NCBI GenBank assembly: GCA_026391455.1
Contig: JAPLEH010000063.1
Span: 1-55,676 of the forward strand
DNA from: Bacteroidota bacterium
GTDB lineage: Bacteria; Bacteroidota; Bacteroidia; Chitinophagales; Chitinophagaceae
Direction: 5' to 3'
DNA length: 55,676 nucleotides
A program made the translations under genes and the position numbers. Shown piece after piece: positions 47,964 through 55,676 of this stretch. A model generated the notes under the pieces. The model ran no database searches. It was not told the DNA's origin and saw only the letters and a program-made list of their open reading frames with translations. The first letter of the stretch is position 1; the number at the start of each line of letters is the position of its first letter.

Positions 47964-49205
47964 TTAAATAGAGCTTACCTCAGCAGTTAGCAATTGTTTG
48001 ACGGAGGTGCCAATGATCTGTAACCCTTTTTCAAGGTCTGCTCTTTCGATAGTGAGGGGAGGCATAATTTTGAATACATTATTATCATAACCACAGGTAT
48101 CGGCAAGGAGTCCCCTTTGGAAAAACAATTGCTGAACCCGGGTATTGATTTCTTCTGACTCCATGACCACACCTCTCATGACGCCACGACCCCGCAATTC
48201 GAGCGAGCGAAGCAAGGGATGGTTCCTGAAATATTCCTCAATAAGGGAGGCGGAAATACGAATATTTAAACTTAAGCCTTCGTCTTTCCAATAGCCGAGC
48301 ACCTTTCTGGCCGCAACAAAAGCGAGGTTGTTTCCTCGGAAAGTTCCATTGTGTTCTGCCGGTTCCCAGCAATCAATATCAGGGTTGAGCAGGTTCACTG
48401 AAAGCGGGAAACCGTAACCCGAGAGGGATTTGGATAAACATATGATATCTGGCTTTATATCCATATTTTCGAAACTGAAGAAAGTACCAGTTCGCCCGCA
48501 ACCGGTTTGTATATCGTCAAGGATTACCAGGATTTCATATTGTTTGGCCAACTGGTAAACCGATTCAATCCATTCGCGGGTAGCTGTCTTCATTCCGCCT
48601 TCAGCCTGAATCGTTTCGAGAATTACTGCAGCGGGAATATCTTCAGTTGAGCATTTTGCCAAATGACGCCGGATACTATCAATACTGTCTGGATGCTCTG
48701 CATACGGCATTTGAACGGTATTCAGATAATATTCAGGCTTAAGGGCTTTCCGTTTCATGCCAGATACAGACATTGAGCCATAGGACATACCATGAAATGA
48801 ATGTTCAAAAAACATTATCTTTTCACGACCAGTATACTTTCTGGATAGTTTAATAGCGGCTTCCACGCTGTTTGTACCTGTGGGTCCGCAAAACTGCATT
48901 TTATAATTAAAATTCCTCGGACGGAGGATAACATTGAAAAACTCTTCCATGAAAGCGTACTTTGCTTCTGTCATCTGGTCGAGTGAATTGATAATTCCAT
49001 CGGAAATGAGGTATTCAATCACTGCATTCTTCATTATCGGATTGCTGTGACCATAATTCAGCGAACCGGAACCACAAAAAAAATCGAGATAGGCTTTTCC
49101 TTCTTTGTTATACAGATAAGAACCTGTGCCTTTTGCAAAAATATCCGGGAACAATCTGCTGTAATACCTTACCTCCGACTCCATCGATGCTGCATTGATT
49201 ATCAT
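47964..49205 (-). CDS. Class III aminotransferase, diaminobutyrate:2-oxoglutarate type (EctB-like)
   Basis: 413 residues, normal for the family. Typical segments are FFCGSGSLNYGHSNP, FCGPTGTNSVEAAIKLSRKY, FFEHSFHGMSYGSMSVSG, ILDDIQTGCGRTGTFFSFE and the PLP lysine in ICLSKSLSGYG (near residue 259). The GPTGTNSVEAA version is characteristic of EctB and Dat enzymes, which make L-2,4-diaminobutyrate from aspartate semialdehyde with glutamate as donor. No ectA or ectC is nearby, so ectoine synthesis is unlikely; supply of diaminobutyrate to the NRPS is the natural reading. The consumer A domain would be beyond the right edge, since the two full A domains here read as Ser and Ala. There are 145 bases between it and the methyltransferase. 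Confidence 0.85.
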   Translation of the reverse strand: MIINAASMESEVRYYSRLFPDIFAKGTGSYLYNKEGKAYLDFFCGSGSLNYGHSNPIMKNAVIEYLISDGIINSLDQMTEAKYAFMEEFFNVILRPRNFNYKMQFCGPTGTNSVEAAIKLSRKYTGREKIMFFEHSFHGMSYGSMSVSGMKRKALKPEYYLNTVQMPYAEHPDSIDSIRRHLAKCSTEDIPAAVILETIQAEGGMKTATREWIESVYQLAKQYEILVILDDIQTGCGRTGTFFSFENMDIKPDIICLSKSLSGYGFPLSVNLLNPDIDCWEPAEHNGTFRGNNLAFVAARKVLGYWKDEGLSLNIRISASLIEEYFRNHPLLRSLELRGRGVMRGVVMESEEINTRVQQLFFQRGLLADTCGYDNNVFKIMPPLTIERADLEKGLQIIGTSVKQLLTAEVSSI

Positions 49206-49292
49206 AGCTATTAAGTATTTTATTACAAGTTAAAGATTTTGAAAACATTATTTTGGAAAACAGTTCAAAGCATGAACAAATATTTTATACAA

Positions 49293-49318
49293 TAAGTGTA
49301 AATCCTTATATACACTTA
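49293..49318. promoter_or_regulatory. Perfect 8-bp inverted repeat between methyltransferase and aminotransferase
   Basis: TAAGTGTA (49293-49300) and TACACTTA (49311-49318) are separated by 10 bases in the 145-base gap, the longest in this operon. It could be an operator or part of an internal promoter. No T run follows on the minus strand, so it is not a typical terminator. Confidence 0.3.
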
Positions 49319-49350
49319 CTTATCAATTTCAACTGCTGTCATCAATGATT

Positions 49351-50169
49351 TCATTTACACTCTAATAGACTCCATGAGTATTCAATACTGATACTGTTAA
49401 AATCCCTGACCTTTCGTGTGTATCTTTCATCCTCTAATAATTTTCTTACGTCAGGAGTTATACAAGTATGTGCAATGAGAAAATGATTGCCGCCAGCAGA
49501 TAAATATATCCTGTTCAAAACCTGCTCAAGAACCGGACCAATAAAGGGTCTGTACAGATAAAAAACAATATTTTCTCCCTGTGGCACTGAAAAGTCCAAT
49601 GCGTTCATACAGCATATTTCAACTTCCCCGCAGCGTTGCTTTCCACTCGTTGCATGTACATTCACATTCGCCCTTGAAATTTTACAGCATTCCGCTGACA
49701 ACTCCACTCCGATTACTTTTTTGAAAGGATATTGCATTGCCATTAAGAGTGCTCTTCCTTTACCAGACCCAAGGTCCACAAATAAATAATCCTTCCAGTT
49801 TATACCAAGGTTTTTTAAAATATGCTGCATCAGACGTTCATGTGTGGGTACATAGAATATTGCATACGGATCCTTGATCCCCATATCATCCAATGATAAA
49901 TTTCCTGAAGTGATGACACTGTTATTTTTATCAAATTTATCTTTGGGCGGTTTCCCCAGCCATGATCCGATCAGATAAACAAGGCTCATCCTGAATGTGG
50001 CCCAGTATCCGAATATTTCTGCATTCATCCGGACAATTTTCATTTTTTCACGCCATGTCATATTCCGTTTTTTTACTGATTGTAAATACTGCCTTGATAA
50101 TAAGTGGCCCCACTTACAGCCCCACAATACAGCTTTTTTCCCGCTGTACATACGATCGGCATAAATCAA
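49351..50169 (-). CDS. Class I SAM-dependent methyltransferase
   Basis: 272 residues if the TTG at 50169 is used (it overlaps the NRPS stop as TTGA), or 266 from the ATG at 50151. The SAM-binding core is FVDLGSGKGRALLMAMQ near residues 126-142 (GxGxG-like), followed by the acidic strand end VIGVELSAECC. The first 90 residues are a helical extension that may bind the substrate. There are no membrane segments. The tight coupling to the NRPS suggests product tailoring (N-, O- or carboxyl methylation), but the acceptor cannot be read from the sequence. Confidence 0.8.
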   Translation of the reverse strand: MIYADRMYSGKKAVLWGCKWGHLLSRQYLQSVKKRNMTWREKMKIVRMNAEIFGYWATFRMSLVYLIGSWLGKPPKDKFDKNNSVITSGNLSLDDMGIKDPYAIFYVPTHERLMQHILKNLGINWKDYLFVDLGSGKGRALLMAMQYPFKKVIGVELSAECCKISRANVNVHATSGKQRCGEVEICCMNALDFSVPQGENIVFYLYRPFIGPVLEQVLNRIYLSAGGNHFLIAHTCITPDVRKLLEDERYTRKVRDFNSISIEYSWSLLECK

Positions 50170-53100
50170 TTCAGAAAACCGTTTATTATCTCAGCCATTT
50201 TACGCACATTTTTTGTTTCCATCATATCAATATGGTTACAACTCACCAAATATACCTCCGTTTTCCCATTGTTAAACTCGCTCCATCCGAGATCATGTTG
50301 CAGAGATTTCCCTTCCTGAAGTTCAGTTCTTGCTTTGATCTGCTCTTCTGAAAACGCCGTCAACTCCTCCGTAACCCGGAATAACAGTACCGGAACATCC
50401 GGAAATGGTTCATCCGGCACATAGGAAATGACTGAATTAGTCATATAAACTTCTGTATAAGCTTTCAGTTGGTTCATTGTAATATCAGGCTCTGACAGTG
50501 TAAGTTTTTGGTGAAACAGGGAAAGCTGTTCATTTTTACCAAGACCTGAAAGTTCAGTAGCCGTCAATTCCATTTCCGCTCTGCCTTCCGCCCTTGAAAC
50601 ATTGTATACATCCTTAAAATAAAGCAGCCACCCGAGATAGGTTGATGGAAGCACCGCTGTGTAGTCTTTCACGGATTTATCCGGCGCCTCAGCATCAAAT
50701 AATACAATCAGTCTGACTTCTTTATTCCGTAACTGCAATTGTCTGGCCATTTCATAGGCCACTTTTCCACCGAAAGAATACCCGAACAAAATATAAGGGC
50801 CCTCTGCCTGTTTTTCTATTAATGCGTGGATATACCAGTCTGCCATTTCCTGAACTGTTTTCAGCGGTTCAGAGACCATGTCAAGTCCTTTGGCCTGAAA
50901 TGCATAAACTGGTTGATCATCACCCAGTGCTTTTGCGAGTTCGTAATAAATCAGGGCATGCCCGCCTGCAGGTGGTGTACAGAATACCGGAATACGTGAG
51001 CCCTTTTCCTGTATGGTGATCAGTGGCGAGTCCTCCTTACTTTTATGGCCGGAATCGAGGTATGCAGCCAGCTTACTGATAGTCGGCGCCTTAAATAATA
51101 GGGATAATGGCACTTCAACGCCCATACTGTTCCTGATCTTTGCCATCATTCTTGTTGCAAGCAATGAATGACCACCTGACTCAAAAAAATTATCGTGTAT
51201 GCCCACCTCCATCCTTCCAAGTAATTCTTCCCATATAGCCGCCAGGCGATGTTCAGTTTCTGTTTGTGGATGTTGGTATGTTACCGCAGTGGTTATAGGA
51301 AGATGGTCCGGCTCTGGTAGCCGGTTCCAGTCCACTTTTCCATTCAGGGTCAGGGGTAACTGATCCAATTCCACAAAACGTGAGGGGCACATAAATGCCG
51401 GAAGGCGGGCCATTACGAATTCCCTTAAATCCTGAGAAGATAGCTCAGCACCTTGCTCCTTCACTGTATAAGCCACCATTTCCTTTATCTGTGCAGCAGT
51501 AGTAAATTCTTTTACGACTGCGCTGCGGATCGCAGGATGCCTTGAAAGACATAATTCTATTTCACCCGGTTCAATTCTAAATCCCCTTATTTTTACCTGT
51601 CTGTCTTTACGTCCAAGAAACTCGAGTTCTCCACCTGCAGTCCACTTGCCGATATCTCCGGTACAGTAAATTCTTGCACCTGGCTTGTACGGATCTTCAA
51701 TGAATTTTTCACTGGTGAGTTTTTCCTTACAGAGATATCCTTTTGCAAGACCATGTCCGCCTATGCAAATTTCTCCCCGCGCTCCATAGGGCTGCAGGGC
51801 ATTATGTTCATTGAGCAGGTAAACATAGGTGTTGTCAATTGGTTGACCAATCAGTATAGGGCCTACACCTCTGATCCGGAACATAGTGCTGTAAGTGGTA
51901 TCTTCTGAAGGACCATATAGATTTCTGACCTCTGTATTCCGGAAGTTGATACCGGCTAAGTATTCGGCAGGAATTGGTTCTCCTGCGAGGTTGAGGACAG
52001 TAACTGCGTCGAGATTTATTTTGTTTTCCAGAAAGTTTCCTAATACTGATGGCACTGTATTCAGCAGTATTTTTGTTTGCCCGTTCAGGTATGGTGGTGC
52101 GGCCAGTGCATTCTCCAGGACGCGGACTGTTTTACCGTTACAAAGACTGTGAAAAATTTCAAATACGGAAAGGTCGAAACAAACGGAGGTAACAGCAAGA
52201 ACAAGGTCATAAGGAGATGAGGCAAACTCTTTTCTACACCACTGTAAAAAGGCATACACAGCTTTATGTTGGATCACCACACCTTTTGGCAACCCGGTAG
52301 AGCCAGAAGTGTAGATAATATATGCGACATCTTCCGGCTGAATTTTCACGTGATCATCTATGGATGGCAATTGACCGGAAATTCTGATGAAATCGTCGAG
52401 AACAGCCTGGTCAATGGTCAGTAAGCATGCCGAGTCATTTCGTATATATTCTTTTCTTTCCGGGGGATAGGCTGAATCCACAGGCACATAGGCGGCCCCA
52501 CTCTTCAACACTCCCAGTAATACCATGATAAGATGTTCAGTACGTGGCAACTCCACGCCTACGAGGTCACCTTTTACAATTTTATACTTTTGTTGAAGGT
52601 AGCAGGACAATTTATCTGAGAGATCGTCCAGCTGCGTATAGGAAAGCTGATTTTCCCCGAATAATACAGCAGGATTATCGGGAAGCAATTGCGCCTGCTC
52701 TCTGAACAGATCTATCATATTTGTTTGATATGCTGGTAAATGATCTGCTACTTTATTGCCGCTTAACAAAAGTTGCTTTTCTGAAATGGAAATAATATCC
52801 GTATCTGTTACCGATATATCGGGGTTGCGGGTTACCGATATGAGTAACTGCCGGAAATTGGCAACCATACGGTCTATCGTTGCCTGTGTAAATAAATCTG
52901 TGGCGTATTCCACACTTAATCCTATTCCAGAAGTGGTTTCCTGAAAGTGAAATGAGAGATCAAATTTGCAGGTATGATTTTCATTTTCTAGTGTATGAAG
53001 CACGATATCTCCGGCTTCTCCGGCAACTTCCTCTGCCTGAGGTTGCAAAACAAAGAATACCTGAAAGAGGGGGCTGCGACTCAGGTCTCTGCCAGTGATG

Positions 53101-54332
53101 ATACGATCCACCATCTTCTCAAAAGGAACATCCTGATTGGCAAATGCCATTAAAACATTTTGTTTAACCTTGCTGAGTAATTGACGAAATGACCATCCGC
53201 AATCCAGTTTATTTCTCAACGGAATGGTATTTACAAACAAACCTATGAGTGGCTCGGATTCATTTTGCCCCCGGTTAGCAACAGGTGTGCCGACACATAT
53301 ATCTGTTTGTCCGGTATATTTATGAAGAAGCAAATTAAATGCGGCAAGCAGGGTCATAAAAAGTGTGAGCCCATGTTCCTGGGAAAGTAAGGAAAGGGGC
53401 TTTGCCAGTTCCGGTCCGATAAAGTAATTACGGGTATGCCCGCGGAAACTCATTAAAGCGGGACGCTCAAAGTCTGTTGGCAGATCAAGCATCTGCAATC
53501 CGGTGAGGATTTTTTCCCAATGATCGATCTTCCGGTTGATTCTATCGCCAGACAGGTATTCATTCTGCCATAAGGCATAGTCGATATACTGTATGGAAAG
53601 TGTTGGAAGCGCAGGTTCTTCGTTCTTAGCGAGGGCCCTGTATATTTCAACGAGTTCAGCCTGAAAAATATTCATGGAAAGGCCATCAGATGCAATATGA
53701 TGGATGACAATTATCAGTATCCATTCATGTTGATTGTACCGGATCAGTTTTGCTCTTACAGGAAAATCCTTTTTAAGATCAAATGGTGAACTGATTGTTT
53801 TTTCAATAATTGTCTGAATATACGGAGTTTGATGGTCATCCGTCAGACACTCCATTCTCCAGTCTTTTGCCTGCCTGATTGTCTGGAACGGGTTGCCCTC
53901 CACATCAATATACACGGTGCGCAAAATCTCATGCCGTTCAATAATTCGGGTGAAGGAGTTGGAAAGCAGGTCTTTGTCAAGATTCCCTTCTATACGGAGC
54001 ACGTTGGAAATATGATAATTGGTGCTGTTGACCAATTTATCAATAAACCAGAGACGCTCTTGTGCAAATGACAATGGAAATAACTTTCTGTTGTCACGGG
54101 ATGAGGCCATTACAGGTGGCGGCGCCTCTCTCAGTTCTTTCATTGTGATTTCTTCCTGCAAAAAGAAGGTGGTTATATCTTCTTTACGGCTACGGAGTTC
54201 ACTAATGAGTAACTGATCAGCAACCAGACCCTGGTTCATACGCATACGCAGGTGACCTTCTTCAAAAGAAACAAATATACCGGAGGCTGCTGCCCGGCTG
54301 AGCAATTCAATGATACCAGCTTGTTTATTCAT
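50166..54332 (-). CDS. Single-module NRPS: docking-C-A-T-TE, alanine-type A domain
   Basis: 1,388 residues. Order: TubC-type N-terminal docking domain (about 1-62); condensation domain with HHIASDG near 213; adenylation domain with TSGSTGLPKG near 676, FDLSVFEIF, LYGPSEDTTY and NGKVDWN; carrier with SGGHSLLATR near 1,052; thioesterase with the normal FGYSFGGKVAYEMA near 1,182, acid in LIVLFDAEA and His in CNHIDMM near 1,365. Aligning the A domain to GrsA gives D-L-F-N-N-A-L-T-Y-K, which I recall as an alanine code. It should add alanine to an upstream chain and release the product by hydrolysis or cyclisation. It starts 31 bases after the cupin gene, and its stop overlaps the methyltransferase start. 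Confidence 0.93.
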   Translation of the reverse strand: MNKQAGIIELLSRAAASGIFVSFEEGHLRMRMNQGLVADQLLISELRSRKEDITTFFLQEEITMKELREAPPPVMASSRDNRKLFPLSFAQERLWFIDKLVNSTNYHISNVLRIEGNLDKDLLSNSFTRIIERHEILRTVYIDVEGNPFQTIRQAKDWRMECLTDDHQTPYIQTIIEKTISSPFDLKKDFPVRAKLIRYNQHEWILIIVIHHIASDGLSMNIFQAELVEIYRALAKNEEPALPTLSIQYIDYALWQNEYLSGDRINRKIDHWEKILTGLQMLDLPTDFERPALMSFRGHTRNYFIGPELAKPLSLLSQEHGLTLFMTLLAAFNLLLHKYTGQTDICVGTPVANRGQNESEPLIGLFVNTIPLRNKLDCGWSFRQLLSKVKQNVLMAFANQDVPFEKMVDRIITGRDLSRSPLFQVFFVLQPQAEEVAGEAGDIVLHTLENENHTCKFDLSFHFQETTSGIGLSVEYATDLFTQATIDRMVANFRQLLISVTRNPDISVTDTDIISISEKQLLLSGNKVADHLPAYQTNMIDLFREQAQLLPDNPAVLFGENQLSYTQLDDLSDKLSCYLQQKYKIVKGDLVGVELPRTEHLIMVLLGVLKSGAAYVPVDSAYPPERKEYIRNDSACLLTIDQAVLDDFIRISGQLPSIDDHVKIQPEDVAYIIYTSGSTGLPKGVVIQHKAVYAFLQWCRKEFASSPYDLVLAVTSVCFDLSVFEIFHSLCNGKTVRVLENALAAPPYLNGQTKILLNTVPSVLGNFLENKINLDAVTVLNLAGEPIPAEYLAGINFRNTEVRNLYGPSEDTTYSTMFRIRGVGPILIGQPIDNTYVYLLNEHNALQPYGARGEICIGGHGLAKGYLCKEKLTSEKFIEDPYKPGARIYCTGDIGKWTAGGELEFLGRKDRQVKIRGFRIEPGEIELCLSRHPAIRSAVVKEFTTAAQIKEMVAYTVKEQGAELSSQDLREFVMARLPAFMCPSRFVELDQLPLTLNGKVDWNRLPEPDHLPITTAVTYQHPQTETEHRLAAIWEELLGRMEVGIHDNFFESGGHSLLATRMMAKIRNSMGVEVPLSLLFKAPTISKLAAYLDSGHKSKEDSPLITIQEKGSRIPVFCTPPAGGHALIYYELAKALGDDQPVYAFQAKGLDMVSEPLKTVQEMADWYIHALIEKQAEGPYILFGYSFGGKVAYEMARQLQLRNKEVRLIVLFDAEAPDKSVKDYTAVLPSTYLGWLLYFKDVYNVSRAEGRAEMELTATELSGLGKNEQLSLFHQKLTLSEPDITMNQLKAYTEVYMTNSVISYVPDEPFPDVPVLLFRVTEELTAFSEEQIKARTELQEGKSLQHDLGWSEFNNGKTEVYLVSCNHIDMMETKNVRKMAEIINGFLN

Positions 54333-54363
54333 ACTATAATTTACCTGACCTTTTAAAACCTGC

Positions 54364-55272
54364 TTATTCCGGGAAAGAAGACTTCAGAAATGATATTATT
54401 TCCTGCACATCTGCATCTGCACTGATCTTATTTTTCAGAAAATAGCGTACAATTTCCATCTGACTGTCATTAGGATACTTTTCAATAAAGGAATAAAAAC
54501 CGGGCAACCCGACTTTATGGACGAAATTCCAGGTAATAGAAATACTGTCGGATATACAACGCACATCATGAAACCATCCACCGGGAAAAAGCACCATTTC
54601 TCCTGGCATCAGCACATCTTCATAGTTGCATTTGGCTTTATTAAAATCACTGAATTTGCTTAAATCAGGATTTTCGATGTCTACAAATTCACCTCCATTC
54701 ATTACATATGTTTCCTGAGAGGGTTCGTAGAGGCACATTTTTTTCTGTCCGTAAAACTGGAACAATACTGCGTTACTGTTAAACGGATCTCTATGTAATC
54801 TTGTGCGGGCTCCTTTGCCTGAAATAAACAACCCTTTATAGGGATACCTGGTGGTATTGATTGGTCCTTTTTGGCCTTCGGGCTGAAAGGGAATAACCAG
54901 CGAATCGCAAGGGAGAAAAGATGGCTGGCTCCATGATGAACGAAGAATATCAAAAACCTCATCGGCCCAATAAAAATCCACATCTTTCAGTTTGGTATAC
55001 CATCTGATATAATTCACCTTATCATGGCCTTCCGCTTTCTTTCCGAAATTTTCATCCAGGTAATACTCCAGGGTATCGATGGTCTGTAGGTCGAACAGGT
55101 CGTCGTAAATCTGCACTTCATAATTACCAAATTGTTCACGGAGCCCTGCCGGCTGGAATTTTTCAAGGTCCCATCCTTTCATTGCATCAGTAACAATAAC
55201 TGGTTTCTTTGGTAGCAGAAAATCGTTGACAAATTGTTCTTCATTCAGATTTTGTACTCTTTGAATTGTCAT
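54364..55272 (-). CDS. JmjC/cupin-8-type Fe(II)/2-oxoglutarate oxygenase
   Basis: 302 residues, cytoplasmic. The opening KKPVIVTDAMKGWDLEKF is typical of cupin-8/JmjC-like hydroxylases. The metal-binding triad is visible: His and Asp in ARTRLHRDPFNS (near residue 158) and the distal His in FPGGWFHDVRCISDSIS (near 234). Lys and Arg residues around FISGKGARTR could hold 2-oxoglutarate. Such enzymes hydroxylate amino-acid side chains, in some NRPS clusters on free or carrier-bound substrates. It lies 18 bases after the upstream NRPS and 31 bases before the next. Together with the CmlA-type enzyme it gives this operon two chemically different hydroxylases. Confidence 0.85.
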   Translation of the reverse strand: MTIQRVQNLNEEQFVNDFLLPKKPVIVTDAMKGWDLEKFQPAGLREQFGNYEVQIYDDLFDLQTIDTLEYYLDENFGKKAEGHDKVNYIRWYTKLKDVDFYWADEVFDILRSSWSQPSFLPCDSLVIPFQPEGQKGPINTTRYPYKGLFISGKGARTRLHRDPFNSNAVLFQFYGQKKMCLYEPSQETYVMNGGEFVDIENPDLSKFSDFNKAKCNYEDVLMPGEMVLFPGGWFHDVRCISDSISITWNFVHKVGLPGFYSFIEKYPNDSQMEIVRYFLKNKISADADVQEIISFLKSSFPE

Positions 55273-55290
55273 GCGTATAAATTTTTAAGT

Positions 55291-55676
55291 TTAAAAGTCT
55301 ATTTCAATGGTGTCTTCCCCCTGCTTTTTTGCGGCCATTGTAATTACTTCAATATAACGGCTCAGCGATGCCACAGTACGGTGTTCAAATAGTGCACTAA
55401 TTGGCAAATTCAGCGAAAGTTCCTTACGGATCATGGATACCGCTTTTATCATCAGCAGGGAGTGCCCTCCCAGTTTAAAGAAATCGTCGTGGGTACTCAC
55501 CCGCTCCAGATTCAGCAATTGCCGGATAATCCTTTCCAGTATAATTTCTGTTTCACTATTAGGTGGTGTATACTGTTCTTTCTCTGTTGTGCGATCCCGG
55601 GAAGTATATAGTTCCAGCAATCTGCGCTCATCCACTTTATCACTCAGATTCAGGGGCATCTCTTCCAGCAATACAT
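55291..55676 (-). CDS. C-terminal end of an upstream NRPS (A-domain end plus carrier), partial
   Basis: The reading frame is open through the right edge, so only about the last 128 residues are seen. They begin in the A10 region of an adenylation domain (MPLNLSDKVDERRLLE, with the conserved Lys in SDKVD rather than NGKVD), followed by a carrier domain with FFKLGGHSLLMIKAV. There is no thioesterase. The protein ends in a short acidic-hydrophobic tail, GEDTIEIDF, suited to bind the TubC-type docking domain of a downstream NRPS. It is 18 bases upstream of the cupin gene and feeds the operon. The number of modules and their substrates lie beyond the window. Confidence 0.88.
   Translation of the reverse strand, partial: VLLEEMPLNLSDKVDERRLLELYTSRDRTTEKEQYTPPNSETEIILERIIRQLLNLERVSTHDDFFKLGGHSLLMIKAVSMIRKELSLNLPISALFEHRTVASLSRYIEVITMAAKKQGEDTIEIDF

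Noticed and set aside
47964-49205. Ectoine biosynthesis
   Set aside because: Only an EctB-like aminotransferase is present; no EctA acetyltransferase or EctC synthase is nearby, and the setting is an NRPS operon.

Overview
The window reads as a piece of a Bacteroidota chromosome, most like Chitinophaga or a relative in Chitinophagaceae. Supporting signs are giant Gly/Ser/Thr-rich surface proteins, type IX secretion (T9SS) C-terminal sorting domains, an extracytoplasmic propeller-type sensor kinase, a plug-barrel outer-membrane protein and an almost complete lack of Shine-Dalgarno sites. Family names come from motifs read by eye; no database search was possible.

Left part (1-25.3 kb): secreted or surface proteins, all on the minus strand. 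Two adjacent giant paralogues (1-4717, running off the left edge, and 6884-13768) carry tandem LamG-like modules followed by Cys-bearing Ig-like repeats. A 402-aa T9SS protein (5656-6864) lies just downstream of the second and ends at a strong terminator. A third giant (19059-25274) is built from two near-identical 1.97-kb modules plus a third related one. Its T9SS sorting domain is cut off by an in-frame TAG, although the domain is intact just beyond it. A plus-strand phosphopantetheinyl transferase and a minus-strand sensor kinase lie between these.

Middle (26-34.7 kb): an AT-rich minus-strand operon made of an unknown 184-aa protein, an NRPS (docking-C-A-T-TE), a GH13 amylase-family enzyme and a GT5 glycogen-synthase-like enzyme. 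The NRPS has a serine-type A-domain code and a cysteine in place of the thioesterase nucleophile serine. About 1.4 kb of gene-poor AT-rich DNA follows, then two tRNA-Pro-like direct repeats abutting a LytTR fragment that lacks a receiver.

Right part (37-55.7 kb): a second biosynthetic block. A sulfotransferase (minus) is divergent from a plus-strand group: a GT-like protein, a LanC-like protein split by an in-frame TAA, a type II thioesterase and a frameshifted phosphopantetheinyl transferase. Converging on these is a long minus-strand operon entering from the right edge: the end of an NRPS (A end plus T), a JmjC/cupin oxygenase, an NRPS (docking-C-A-T-TE, alanine-type code), a SAM methyltransferase, a diaminobutyrate-type aminotransferase, an outer-membrane barrel, a CmlA-type diiron beta-hydroxylase and a secreted alpha/beta-hydrolase-like protein. 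The simplest joint reading is a hydroxylated peptide containing non-proteinogenic residues. Its assembly line can end on one of two single-module terminating NRPSs, one of which is a candidate for beta-lactone release. No MbtH-like gene is visible.

Three genes (giant surface protein, LanC-like, second phosphopantetheinyl transferase) are broken by one lesion each. Either accessory genes are decaying here or the sequence contains errors at these points.
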